Below, piece after piece: positions 25,166-37,074 of a stretch of DNA of 64,000 nucleotides. Numbering within the stretch: the stretch's first letter is position 1; each line of letters begins with the position of its first letter. The position numbers were made by a program, and so were the translations under genes. Source of the DNA: Cucumis sativus (taxonomy: Eukaryota > Streptophyta > Magnoliopsida > Cucurbitales > Cucurbitaceae); NCBI RefSeq assembly GCF_000004075.3, contig NC_026655.2:992001-1056000 (forward strand), given 5' to 3'. The notes below the pieces were generated by a model. It worked only from the letters and a program-made list of their open reading frames with translations. It was not told where the DNA came from and searched no databases.

Positions 25166-26359
25166 AAATAAATAAATAATAATTACGTATCTAGAAAAAA
25201 TATAAAAATAAAAATAATTATATATATATAGTCTTAAGAATTGGTAAAATATTAAAAAGTTAATGTGGAACTACCATTTCAAAAGTTTCTTTTCGAATTT
25301 TCAAAAGATTTTGTTTGACAAAGCCATAAATAACGTGTATTTTGTAACATAAATGTTAAATTTTAAGTATTTATTAGAAGTTTTTACCGATTTTGCAAAT
25401 ATGAAATTATATCTCCACGATAAGAGAAGATAAATATTAGAAGAAGTGAATTGATAGACGAGTTTGATGTATAAAATTCAAACGGTTGTTTGGTCTAATA
25501 AAATAAAATTGATGAACCTAAAAGAGACATCATCTTAAAGGAACGTGTTGAGAATCACACGCTGAAAAAACCAAAAAGGTCTAAAAAAGTGTATGATAGT
25601 GCTAATCGTGTCTTTGAGAAATAGGATAGAACATGTCAAATGTTATTATAGCAATTAATGATTGGTTTGTATTGTATTTTGCTTATTTATATTTTATTAT
25701 TATTCTTGTTCTTCAACGTTACTCTATTCATCATTGTTCTAAGTACTCTCCTACCCCAAAAGCGAACTCTTGCCCATCATTTTCACTCACTTTTCTCAAA
25801 TCCCATATTTCCTACAACTAGCATTGCTTCATTTTCTGATTGAGATTCAAACATACTTCTTCTTAAAGTCAAGGCATAGTGGAGAGCCCAACCCTTGTTT
25901 GTTAAGCAATGACTAAAATTTAGTATCTACAATATTTCGAAATGAAATAAACTGGTTATATGTTGTAAATAATATTACGTATCATTTCATTCGTATATGT
26001 CATAACTATTATTTATTTTAACAGAGAACTTGTTTTTTAAAATAAATTTCAAATATGAAAAAGATACAAATATTATGTCACACTTATACTTATCCAATAA
26101 AAAAAACACATATCTAAATATAATAACTAAAATATCTATCCGTAAATCAGAAAATTCAATACTGATATCAAGTTCGACGAAGTGTGCTTTTTAATCAGAT
26201 TCATTACTTCTACAACATAAAGTCATATCAATCACAGTTGAACTGAGCTCATCTTATCGTACATTTACCATCCTCAACGAGTAAGAACAAAGGCGTTAAA
26301 GAAGAGGTACATATTTTCGAAAAAGTTTTGGCAAATTAACTATTATAATAATGATAGTG

Positions 26360-27990
26360 GGGGAGGGAGCAAAATAATAATGGGGAAGGACGAAGGTGCA
26401 AACTGCAAAAAGAGAGAAGTGGGGAAGGAAAGGGAAACACCTTGTGGAAGCTTTTTCAGGTATTCATTAATTTACTTTATTTTGCTAACCAACCAAATAA
26501 AACGAAACGTTTTGCTTTTCTTTTTTCTTTTTTCTTTTTTCTTTACCTTTTTCAGTTTCAAGCAAAGCGACGACGCCCCAACCTAATTATTCCCACTCTG
26601 TATCCTTTCGTCATGTCGTTTTACATTTTCTTCTTTTATTCCTTTTTTTATTTTCATTTAAATTACACTGTCCACATCATTCCCTTTAATTTAACTTTTC
26701 TATATATATATATATAATTATTATACCCACACTCTGCATAAAGTTCAATAATTATGTTTTTCAAAAACACTACTTTACTTTATTTCTTTTTCTTTGTTTT
26801 AATTTATTTTTACTTTGTAGACCACAAAATGGATAAAAATATTTATTAATATAAGAAGAATCATAATTTATCGATCATAAATTTCTATATCTGAGATTGA
26901 TTGACATCAATAGAAGTTAGTTTAGTAGTATAAATTTTAAAAAATTTGTTGTACTTTTATAAATATTTTGATTCGTTTTGTTATATTGGAACAACTACTT
27001 TTTAAAATAGCAAAATAGTGGAAACTATTTACAAAATAAATTAATCTCTGTCTATTTTTGTCATTCTTTTCCTATCATACTTATATTTTATGTATAGTTT
27101 CATTTTAAAATATTTGTTTTAGTTCACATATTATGTTTTAAAGAGATTATAATTGATTGAAATTTATGAAGATGAACATTTAAAAAAGTAGAGAGTGACC
27201 AAAATGAAAAAAAAAATAATAAAGTAATTAAATTTTAGATGAGTTTTTATAATTTTAAAGGTTCGTGTTTAAACGGGTTAGAAAAATTGTCAAAATCAAG
27301 ATATTTGACAAAATATTTATCGTTCGCATATAAAATCAAATCAAATGTAATAAGTTTTATTTTTTAATAATTTTAATCCATCAAATATAAATAGTTTATA
27401 TTTTTTCTATTTTTCTTTTTTTTTTTAAATCTTCTATATAAATTCGATTTTTATAATTAAACTTTTGAGATTTAATTTCACATCATTAGAAATTTTGCAA
27501 TTTGTTCCTTTCATAAGATTAGTAGCCCACATTGTGCATGAAGTTGGATAATTATAAAATAAATTCTTTCATTTTGGATTACATTAGATTAATAAAGTAT
27601 GCGTGAGGATTTGTGGTTTTTATTAAAATCAATCGATTAAAAAAAACCACAATTTAACTTGTAATTAACTGTTTGGGTATTTATGCATAGGTCTTTGGTA
27701 GTGGTTTTTCTAAAATCACTCATGTATAAAACACTTTAGATTCCCATGAGTGTTTCTTCAATCCTTATAATTAAACAATATTTTATATCATTATATTTTT
27801 TAAAAATTCAATACTAGTTTCATTTATTGTGAGTCAGGTAATCATGATTTTATAAATAGAGTTCGGAAAAAAATATATAATATGTTTGTATCATGAATTT
27901 TTTTTATGTTATCTGAATTTATTGCTTACCATAAAAAGTATAATTTAAGAATTATTTGAAATTCACGAAATAAAAGAATAATAAATGGAC
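26360..27990. repeat. Diverged segmental duplicate, copy 1 (left part)
   Basis: Ordered blocks match copy 2 at 34250-35000: GGAGCAAAATAATA near 26365/34257, CTTTTTCAGTT...CAAAGC near 26547/34403, CCTAATTATTCC near 26581/34437, GTCGTTTTACATTT near 26613/34469, AGTAGCCCACA near 27520/34582, and TTATGGATG/TTATGCATAGG with TAGTGGTTTTTTCT-like DNA near 27680/34750. About 750 bp of extra DNA sits between blocks here (26770-27520). The two copies are non-coding. Confidence 0.75.
26841..27005. repeat. MITE-like element (approximate)
   Basis: Shares with other copies in this window the inverted ends GTACTTTTATAAATATTTTG and GTTATATTGGAACAACTACT, and an internal block related to GACATCAATAGAAG. It lies within the extra DNA of duplicate copy 1. 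The left boundary is uncertain. Confidence 0.45.
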
Positions 27991-28252
27991 GTTACCTCCA
28001 CTCATTGTTTTCCGATAGAGTGTTACTAATAGACGATATTAATGTGCGTGGTCCATTAATTTGTACGGAGACAAATTTATGGTGATAAAAGATAGTACCC
28101 ATGGTAAAATAAATCATTCTAGTACTTTTAATAATTTACCATCAGCTTAATGTATTATTTTACACTTTTATATGCAACTTTAATGCCATTAAAATATACT
28201 GCTTTTGTAGTGAATGTGAACAGGAAGAAGAAGGAGGAATTGTAAAAAGAAA

Positions 28253-28470
28253 ATAATAAATTTGACAAAAAATATTTACAAAATATAACAAAATTTTAAA
28301 ATTATGTCAATAATAGATATTGATATCCATGTATATGCTTATATCAGTGACATTAATAGATAGTGATAAAAGTCTATTAGTCACTATCATTTATATAATT
28401 TAAAATTTTGTTATAGCTTGTAAATATATTTTTTTTTATATTTTAAAAAACATAAAAAAAAAATACTAAT
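28253..28470. repeat. MITE-like element
   Basis: Begins near AAATTTGACAAAAAATATTT and ends with TTTTGTTATAGCTTGTAAAT and an A/T-rich inverted end. The centre has imperfect palindromes around TAATAGATAGTGATAAAAGT and CTATTAGTCACTATC. Related sequence recurs at about 59.83-60.02 kb. Confidence 0.6.
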
Positions 28471-28633
28471 TTTAAACCTTTTAAAATCAAAATCATAAAC
28501 AGAAAGATATGAAAACGAGGGATTAAAAGGCAAAAACCACGTTAGTAATTGAAATCATCCTACTTTCAATGACAACAATTAAACTCTTAAATTTAAAAGC
28601 GTAATTATAACATGTCTCAATTTAAGTAATAAC

Positions 28634-28823
28634 AATTAAATATACAACGTTTTTAAAAAATTGCAAACATATCAAAGTCTATCAGTACCAGACTTCTATC
28701 ACTGATAGACTTTAATGGTTTATGAGTGATAGACCAGTATTTTCAACGTAGTTTATCACCGACAAACTTTAACGTGTTTTGTTATATTTATAACTTTTTA
28801 AAAATGTTGTTATATACTTAATT
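28634..28823. repeat. MITE with clear terminal inverted repeats (190 bp)
   Basis: The left end AATTAAATATACAACG...TTTTTAAAAAATT is the imperfect reverse complement of the right end AACTTTTTAAAAATGTTG...TATATACTTAATT, giving TIRs of about 30 bp. The interior carries CTATCACTGATAGAC, a short palindrome also found in related copies. No coding capacity. Confidence 0.75.
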
Positions 28824-30087
28824 ATTTTTAATATGATTGCTATATTTACCATCATTTATTTTTTTTAAATCGTTAAAATTAGATCTTCAACTTAATAATT
28901 GAAGAAATTAAACCTACTAACAATAAAAATCTAATATACGTGAAAACTGATATTTATATTTTGATTTGGTCACATTTAATTTTGGAACTAAAAAACAACA
29001 AGCTCACATTAATGTAAGGGACTAAGTTTAGGAATAGTATGTGTGGCTTTCACAAAATAAGTAAAAAAGTTTAAGCAGAAGTTTAATAAATGATTTAAAT
29101 ACATTTGATTTCTTTAGTAAAATTATTAATACCTCTGTCTGACATGAAATTAAAACTTCATTCATATTTTTCTTTTCCTTTTAAAAGCAATTTAGCTTTC
29201 TTAGTCTTTATATAGGATGAGGCAGTTGGAATAGTTAGTAAATAGTAATTAAACAAATAAATTACTTTAAGAATCCATTCAAAACATACAATTTCAAATT
29301 CTATTGAAATCGAACAAACAAATTTTATAAAATATTTATAATTTATTGTACAAATTTTAAATTATAACAAGTCTATCAATAACTAATAACTATCCTAAAA
29401 TCTAAAATTTTATTATATTTTTAAATATTTTAATACATTTTACTAATTTTACATTGTGTTGAAAAAAAAAATAAGTTTAGATTAAAATTTTGGTTATTCA
29501 TTTTAGGTTTCAATTAAAATTTTGCTATGGTCGTAAATAGTTTGTCGATTCTTCTATTTTAAAAAATTATCTTTTTTAAAAATGCTGCATTAAAATTTGT
29601 ATAAGATTTTTTTAGAAAATTACAATTTTAGTATGGAGTAGGTGAGTTTGGACTTAAGTTTTTAAAATAAACATTTTTAGTCCCACAATTTATAAGAATA
29701 GACTAATTTGGTCCGTGAGTTTTTTCAGAATTTGCAAGTTTTTTAAAATAGGTTTAAAAGAGAAAAATTGTTTAAAATAACAAATTTGACCAAATATTTA
29801 CAAACTGTAACAAAATTTTAAATTTCATCAATAACAAATGCCCCACCAAAAGACCCCTCAAACAACTTTATAATTCTACTTCAAATAATTAGATGACATT
29901 TACATTAAAAAAAACAACTTCTAAAATTTACATCCTCTCTATAACTATTTTTAAAATTTTTAAATATCATACAATTGTTTTTAAAAATCCGCTATTCATA
30001 GAACCTTATAAACCTAATTTTTAAAACTCGTCGACATTATTGCTATAAACAACTAAAAAATCAAAATTTAAAACTCACTTATCAAAA

Positions 30088-30217
30088 TGAGGTATTTTTA
30101 AAAATAACAAAATAAATTAAAATATTTACTAACTATAGCAAATTAGTATATTAATGACGGTAAGTTATAGAATTTAAATATTTGGTAAAAATTTGCTATT
30201 TTTAAAAATTAGCGGAT
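30088..30217. repeat. Short MITE-like element (130 bp)
   Basis: The left end TTTTTAAAAATAACAAAATA and the right end AAATTTGCTATTTTTAAAAA are inverted copies of each other, with a short internal region. The TIR matches that of the element at 59.83-60.02 kb. Confidence 0.65.
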
Positions 30218-30344
30218 GAAAATCATATATTCTAAAACCACTTTTTTCCCCAAAACTGTTTAAAGGAGACCATGTCATGCCAAGAACCTTAATTTAGTTC
30301 TATTTTGTCTTTATTTGCAACGGAATTCTCTTTTTATATATATA

Positions 30345-30510
30345 TATAAAAGAGTTTGAATTTCAAATGTATTCGTTTGACAATTTGTCCAAATCAATAA
30401 TTTCTTCCTCTTCTTCTTACCTCTATGATTATTACTGTAATTGAGGAAAAAACAAACTCCCTTCACTAAGGGTCAAGGAATAATTTATATTAATTAAAAT
30501 ATAACTTTTA
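30345..30510. repeat. Diverged segmental duplicate, copy 1 (right part)
   Basis: GAATTTCAAATGTATTCGTT, TTCACTAAGGG and AAGGAATAATTTATATTAAT align in order with 35218-35370 of copy 2. Copy 1 is thus split by about 2.3 kb of mostly repeat DNA (28.0-30.3 kb) that copy 2 lacks. Confidence 0.75.
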
Positions 30511-31026
30511 TTCATTTCTTTTGTTGTAATCTAACTGAGTAAAGAATGAATTGGTATATAAAGTTGTTAGTGATTATTGGTTAAATACTTTACCTATGTA
30601 CACTAGTTTGGAAAGTAATGATTTTGAACTTGCTCAATCAAAACAAAGAAACAAAAGGTTAAGAACCGATTTAATTTATTGGGTTCAATTATAAATTTAG
30701 TTCCTAATTTTTAAGTATGTTTGTAGAATGTATTTTGAGCTTATTGGGTTAAAATGGTATCTTTCATACCATTTATAAATCCATTGCTTACCATAAAAAA
30801 AAGAAAATGTATATGCTACTAATGCGACCACAACAACAAATTTGTAATTTTGAAGAGAAATTGCTTACGAACGGATGAAAAAAATGGACCTAAAGCTAAA
30901 ATAATAAATGAAGATCTATACAGTGAAATAAAACACATATAGGTTCATGTTAAAATTACCCAACATACCAGTTGTTCGGAAGTAAAATTTTGGAACATTT
31001 ACAAATATAGCAATCATAATCAAAAG

Positions 31027-31199
31027 AATAACATATAGAGCAACATTTTAAAATATTTGCAAATATAGCAAAGTTTATAAAAAATATACTTTTTTTTGCT
31101 CATAGACCCTTGTATCGTTGATGACATATCACCTATAGACTGACTTTACTATATTTACAATTTTTTTAAAAAGTATATGCTATACATTAATTTGTTATT
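31027..31199. repeat. MITE with terminal inverted repeats (173 bp)
   Basis: The ends AATAACATATAGAGCAACAT and TATGCTATACATTAATTTGT are inverted and imperfect, followed inward on each side by TTTTAAA and ATTTGCAAATATAGCAAAGT / ACTTTACTATATTTACAA. It lies about 600 bp upstream of the BURP gene start. Confidence 0.7.
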
Positions 31200-31743
31200 C
31201 ATAAAATTGTTATCCGTTATCATTATCCTAAAATATTTGATCACAATTTCAATATTTTCCCCAACTTTTGACAATTAGGAGGAAAATAGAAATTTCTCAT
31301 AATAACAGTGATTCATAACACATATATTCTTCCAACAAATGGGTTATTATTGAAAATTATCAATTAGAAAGAAAATACTTATATTCAATACCCATGTAGT
31401 ATAGTAAGAAAAACCACAATTTTCATCACAATTGACCTTGGTATTAATTATAGAAGCATTGATCAATAATTAATTACACAACCATGTGAATGATATATTA
31501 AGTCTTATAACTTGTAGATTATTATGGAATCAAATGCTTTAAACTCATTGATGAAAAATATATACTATTTAGTTAACCAATGATTTTTCAATTAAATAAA
31601 TGTTCATTACCATTAAAATTAAAAACCATGTTTTTTGAAATCTAAAAAAACGAGAATTTATATATGAAATTGAAATTCCTTTGCTTGGGAAAAGGAAAGG
31701 AAAGGCTTCACCAGTTTCCGATTTTCGTTTCCTTGTTTTTGGA

Positions 31744-31751
31744 TTTAAATA
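31744..31751 (+). promoter_or_regulatory. TATA-like element of the BURP gene
   Basis: TTTAAATA lies about 55 bp upstream of the start codon and is followed by a pyrimidine-rich leader (CTCATCTCTCTCCC). With normal spacing this implies a very short 5' UTR of roughly 25 nt. Confidence 0.4.
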
Positions 31752-31802
31752 GGAATCAGTCCTCCATTTTTCTGTCCGTTTCTCATCTCTCTCCCATCGA
31801 CA

Positions 31803-33740
31803 ATGGTCCATATCTTCTCCTTCTTGATCTTCTTCCTCTCCCAACTGTCCCTCTCTTTCTTCCATCTAACAACAAACAAACAAATTTCATTCAAATTTCT
31901 GTTTTTATTCCTTCTCCCATTCATCTTCTTCTTGTCCTTTTTCCCACAGATTTCCTCTGCTTCTTCAAATCCCTTCACACCCAAAGCTTCCTTGGTTCGT
32001 TACTGGAAAACCCATGTCTCTACCGACCTCCCAACCCCTGATTTTTTCCTCTCCAAAGCCTCCCCTCTCTCCGCCGTTGATGCCGCCGCCCTCGCCACCC
32101 ACGCCGCCGGAGCCTCATTATCTTCTCGTTTGGAGTCGTTTTGTTTTTCTGCTAATTTGTTCTGTTCCTTTGATTCCCAATCGGAAACTTCTGTTCCGCG
32201 TTCCAAGGACGCCGATTTTAAACTCTATGGCAACAAGAATTTCGTCAACTATGGTGGGAGCCGACTTGGTGGCACTGATTCGTTCAAGAATTATTCTGAT
32301 GGGTTGAACACGGCGGAGCACTCGTTTAAACGATATGGTGGGAACTCGAGTAATCATAAGGAAGGATTCACGAGCTATGCGGAGGATGGTAATGTTGCGA
32401 ACTCTAATTTTGTTAGTTACGGTGCTGGGTCAAAGAGCGGTTCTGGTGAGTTCACGAACTATGATAAACTCGTTAACGTACCAAATCTCCGATTCACGGC
32501 TTACGATTTGAACTCGAGAAGTCATAAGCTTTCGTTCACGAGTTATGGGAACGAGACGAATTCAGGGAGTCAGTCGTTTACGAGCTATGGAAAGAATGGC
32601 AATGGCGTTCCGCAGGACTTCAGTAGCTACTCTGATGGTTCAAATATTCTCACATCGACATTCACTGGCTACGGTGAGTCAGGTAAGACGGCGAACGATT
32701 CGTTCAAGGAGTACGGTATCTCCGGCAACAACCCACATACGAATTTCAAGAACTACGGCAAGGGTGGAAACTCAGAGATCGATACATTCTCGAATTACAG
32801 AAACGGAGCAAACGTCGGAGATGATAGCTTTCAGTCGTACGCGAAGAATTCGAATTCCGGGAGAGTAAACTTTGCGAATTACGGAAAATCCTTCAACCAT
32901 GGAAACGATTCATTCACAGAATACGGGAAAGGATCGATGGGGAAAACGACAGTGGGATTCAAAAGCTACAGTGTTGATCGGAACTTCACGACGTACGCAA
33001 AGAACGGCGTATCGTTTTCGGTATACAATAATTTCACGACGGCGACGGGAAGTGGCATTCATGCAAATAGTCACGTAGAACCGGGCAAATTCTTTAGAGA
33101 GTCTGAATTGAAGCAGGGGAATGTCATGGTGATGCCGGACATTAAAGACAAAATGCCACCGAGATCATTCCTTCCGAGGTCTATATTGGTAAACCTCCCC
33201 TTCTCCTCCTCAAGAATCTCAGAAGCCAAGGAAATGTTCCACGCACGAGATGGTTCCACAATGGAATCGGTAATAACCAACGCGCTAGCGGAGTGCGAAC
33301 GTGCACCGAGCCGTGGCGAGACGAAGCGGTGCGTGGGCTCAGCTGAAGACATGATAGACTTCGCCACGACGGTGTTGGGGCAGCGCGTTGTGGTGAGGAC
33401 GACAGCAAATGTGAATGGGTCAAAGGAGAAGATAGAGATAGGAAGAGTCAAAGGAATCAACGGTGGGGATTTGACTCGATCGGTATCATGCCATCAGAGT
33501 TTGTACCCTTACTTACTGTATTACTGCCACTCAGTACCGAAGGTCCGTATTTACGAAGCTGATATCTTGAAGATGGAAACGAAGGAAAAGATCAATCGTG
33601 GGGTTGCCATCTGTCACATTGACACATCATCGTGGGGTCCAGAGCACGGTGCATTCGTGGCACTTGGTTCGGGTCCGGGTCAAATAGAAGTCTGCCATTG
33701 GATATTCGAGAACGACATGTCGTGGAATGTTGCTGATTGA
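31803..33740 (+). CDS. Polygalacturonase-1 non-catalytic beta subunit-like (BURP) protein
   Basis: A single open frame of 645 aa. The N-terminus is unusually long and hydrophobic (two hydrophobic runs in residues 1-50) before the family motif NPFTPKASLVRYW at about 57. Residues ~135-410 are about twenty 14-residue repeats of the F-x-x-Y-G/S/A type (for example NFVNYGGS, SFTSYGKNGN). The BURP domain fills the last ~220 residues, with PGKFFRE, MPDIKDKMP, ERAPSRGETKRC and the CH-spaced motif ending C631-H632-x8-W641. In tomato this protein binds polygalacturonase in the wall; homologues affect pectin and cell size. It is probably secreted. The only in-frame upstream Met is the one used. An alternative is that part of the leader is intronic or untranslated. 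Confidence 0.93.
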   Translation: MVHIFSFLIFFLSQLSLSFFHLTTNKQISFKFLFLFLLPFIFFLSFFPQISSASSNPFTPKASLVRYWKTHVSTDLPTPDFFLSKASPLSAVDAAALATHAAGASLSSRLESFCFSANLFCSFDSQSETSVPRSKDADFKLYGNKNFVNYGGSRLGGTDSFKNYSDGLNTAEHSFKRYGGNSSNHKEGFTSYAEDGNVANSNFVSYGAGSKSGSGEFTNYDKLVNVPNLRFTAYDLNSRSHKLSFTSYGNETNSGSQSFTSYGKNGNGVPQDFSSYSDGSNILTSTFTGYGESGKTANDSFKEYGISGNNPHTNFKNYGKGGNSEIDTFSNYRNGANVGDDSFQSYAKNSNSGRVNFANYGKSFNHGNDSFTEYGKGSMGKTTVGFKSYSVDRNFTTYAKNGVSFSVYNNFTTATGSGIHANSHVEPGKFFRESELKQGNVMVMPDIKDKMPPRSFLPRSILVNLPFSSSRISEAKEMFHARDGSTMESVITNALAECERAPSRGETKRCVGSAEDMIDFATTVLGQRVVVRTTANVNGSKEKIEIGRVKGINGGDLTRSVSCHQSLYPYLLYYCHSVPKVRIYEADILKMETKEKINRGVAICHIDTSSWGPEHGAFVALGSGPGQIEVCHWIFENDMSWNVAD

Positions 33741-34249
33741 ATGAATTTTTATTTTTATTTTTATTTTGCTAATATTATTGTTACCAAACCATGGTTTATT
33801 TTAATTTAATTCAATGTTTTTAATTTGGGTAGGTTTAGTCAAAATTAGTGGTTTTTTTTTTCCTTGGGTCTGACACAAAAGAGCAATAGTAAAAGGAAAA
33901 AGAAAAGGGACAAAAAAAGTGGGGTGGGTTTGAGAGTATGCGGTGTGCAGAGTGGTGAGTCCAGGCTTTTTTAGTACATTCAGAGTAAAAATCACCCTCA
34001 AAATTATTTTTAATTATTATCCCTTTCCCCCACCCAACTATATATATATTTTATAAAAAAATTAAAAAAACATTTTAGAATCTAGGCATCATTAGGAGTA
34101 AAATTTTATTATATTGTGATTTATACTCTGTATTTGTAAAAATATTAAGTTGAATCTCGTCAAATCTAGTAGGAAGTAGGTCATTGCAAATTTTATAGTA
34201 CAACCTTCCTTAAAATGTTTAGAAATTAAACATTGAAACAGGATAGAGT

Positions 34250-35370
34250 AGAGGTTGGAGCAAAATAATAGTTGTGAGAAGGTGCACAAGACGAACTTTT
34301 TTACCTATGCATTCATTTACTTTAGGTTGAAAGTAAATGAAGAAGTTTGTTTGGTTTTAATCGAACTGTCTCCTCGCTACTAAGTTCCCTTTTCTTACCT
34401 TTTTCAGTTCTAAAGCAAAGTGACTCCCAAGACCAAACCTAATTATTCCTCTCCTATTTCAGTCGTCATGTCGTTTTACATTTCTTTTTCTCTTTTATTA
34501 TTACTTTTTCTTTTTAAATTTTAAATTAGATTTTCCACGTCATTTGCTTTAGTTTAACTTTTATTTACACGTATATAAAATTAGTAGCCCACACTGTTCA
34601 GAAAGTTTGATCATTTTAAAAATTAATTTGACAGTTTAAGTTTGGATTAGATTAGGTTGATTCAGATAACCCTACTTGATTAATTATATTAATTAAACAA
34701 CCCCCTAATCTGATTAGACTAATTTGTAATTAAGTATTTTGGATATTTATGGATGGGATTTTGGGAGTGGTTTTTTCTAAATGCACTTTAGTCAACACTT
34801 CTATTAATTATACTAGATTCTCATTTGGGGTTTTCAATACTCTTTTAATCACAATGCTTCTAAATATTTTCCACCCATGAGAATACTAAACATTATCATA
34901 TAGTATAGTATGAAAAATTTCATAGGCTGACCTCCGTCATTTAAGAATTAATTATATAGGAACTACGAAATAAATGAAATATCAATTTTTTAAAATTTAT
35001 GAACGACAAGTTATAGTTAGTATTAGAAAAAAATTTTGTTTTAATTTTACACATTTAAACATTATTTTTATTTGTGTCACATTTTATTCAAATTCACTCA
35101 ACAAATTTTGAAGTGATTTTATGAGAAAATAGAATTTTTTAATTGTTTCAAATTTTTTATTATCCAGTTAAAAGAAAGTAACTTAAAATAAACTTGTCAT
35201 ATATTTGATACCGAAATATGAATTTCAAATGTATTTGTTTGACTGTTTGTTTATATAATTTTTTTTTTCTTTTTCTTCACTCAATAATCATTATTACAAT
35301 TGATGAAAATAAATGAGAAACTCTCTTCACAAATGGGTAAGGAATAAATTACACTAATTAAACTCTCTTT
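34250..35370. repeat. Diverged segmental duplicate, copy 2
   Basis: About 1.1 kb collinear with blocks spread over 26.36-30.51 kb. It lies 510 bp downstream of the BURP stop codon, while copy 1 ends about 1.3 kb upstream of the BURP start. Identity is patchy (roughly 70-80% by eye in matching blocks), so the duplication is old. Confidence 0.75.
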
Positions 35371-36816
35371 GTTGATATTCATATTCATTGATATGATTAC
35401 TGATGAACACTTACAACACTCATGTATATGAAATTTTATGGTATTTGGTAACAATTTTCACTTCATTTTTGTTGATATTTTAAAAGAATTTGTGATTATT
35501 CTCATCATATAATTTCCAAATATATTATTTATCTTTTTATTTATTTATTTATAAAATAGCTTTTTTTTTTTTTTTTTACTTATGTCAAGTTCACATTTTT
35601 TTAAAAATAAATGTTTCCATATGAGCAGCAGAAGATGTCCAATCATGACTCATTCAGAATTGTCTAACAACTTTTCAGATGGGATGCTTTTACATCAAAA
35701 TTCAAAAGGTTGGAACAATAAATATTATGAAAACTTTGAAATTATCCTATGAACCAGAGTTCAAATCAAACACATTTATTTTCTAATCTTTTGGTTTTGA
35801 TATGATTTATGATGGATTATTGTTTGTTTTTCAACTTTTGAACTTTCTATTTGGTGATTACATTTGCAATTAATTAATTTATTTTTAAGTACAAATTAAT
35901 GAGTAAGTTTACATCTACATCATTTATATAGAGTTGTCGTTCTTTATTTGTTTTCTTCAAAAACAATATCTTCATTCTACTGAAGTATTATGATGAACGA
36001 CCTAATAGAAGATTCTCGTTGTTAGGATTGAACTTTTGTTATTTTTCAAGAGTTTTGTTTTGTTGATAGTAATAGTATTTAACTTATGCTGATGATATAC
36101 AAAATTTGGCGAGATATCTCTCATAACAATTTAAGCACATCTTTATTTTTTATTCATCAGACACACACACACATGTATATGTTTTATTTTACGGCATTTC
36201 TATACCAAACAAGATTTACTGAGTTCAATAGGCGTGTGTTACAACATCGAAACGCAAGCAAGAAAAAATTAAAAGTCACTTCACTCAACCACACTTAGAC
36301 TATTCGCTACCTACTTACCTTACCTCTCCTACAATTCATTTTTTTTTTCATCCTTGTATTACAAAAGAGAGTGATCATATATTCTAACAAAACTGTACTC
36401 GTATCTCATTACTTACCTCTAACGAACAGAAGTAGACCTATTTTGTGTTGGGAGGTCCCTTAAAGTATTGACTTTCTTGGAAATTCAACCATCGAAAAAC
36501 CCTACTAATTATCAATATACATCACCCAACCAATCATTTAGTGATATTTTTGCTCTAAAATTGGTCCTTATACATATGTTTCAAGGTTCAAATTTGGATA
36601 ATTATGGCTACACATGTAACTCAAATCACAACCATCATTTTTTTAATAAAAAAGATATTAACGAGTAACAAAAATCCAATTATCCCTAATTATATGATAA
36701 ACACAATTGAATTAAATAAATGATTTGAAAAATTATACTAAATTATTAAATTATTATATTATCCAACGGTTTCCCGTATCTTTACCAACTCAAGAGGCCC
36801 ATAAAGGGTCAAAATG

Positions 36817-36834
36817 TTTGGGCCTAGGCCCAAA
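36817..36834. other. Perfect 18-bp palindrome of two site II motifs
   Basis: TTTGGGCCTAGGCCCAAA is exactly its own reverse complement and contains TGGGCC and GGCCCA. A further GGCCCATAAA lies 20 bp upstream. No gene start is visible within 3 kb. Confidence 0.9.
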
Positions 36835-36898
36835 TGTCTAGTATTACGCTCCTAATTTTTAGTATTTATTATTTTTTTTACAAGTTGAGTTAAATTAC

Positions 36899-37074
36899 AG
36901 GGAAATTATTTAAAATAAAAAAGCACCTAAAAAAATATTTACAAAATATAATAAAATGTAAAATTTTGTCAATGATAAACGGTTATAAAAATCTATGGAT
37001 ATTTGTTGTTGAAAGTTTGATATATTTTATAAATATTTTGATCATCATACTATATTTAAAAATGCTCCTAAATT
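36899..37074. repeat. MITE-like element (approximate)
   Basis: Shares AAAATATTTACAAAATATAA, AAAATTTTGTCAATGATAAA and an inverted right end ATATTTTATAAATATTTTGA with other elements in the window. Boundaries are approximate. Confidence 0.5.

Larger units (their letters stand above)
24684..31802. other. Repeat-rich intergenic region
   Basis: Includes the SIS3-like 5' flank with four TGGGCY-type motifs (25083-25165), then AT-rich DNA holding one copy of a segment duplicated on the other side of the BURP gene, and several MITE-like elements listed separately. No protein gene recognised: the open frames at 25633-25843 and 26380-26717 are low-complexity and lie in or near the duplicated non-coding segment. 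Confidence 0.7.

Noticed and set aside
26380-26717. Two overlapping frames rich in Phe/Leu
   Set aside because: They come from T-rich low-complexity DNA inside the duplicated non-coding segment, and the homologous copy at 34.3-34.6 kb does not keep the frame.
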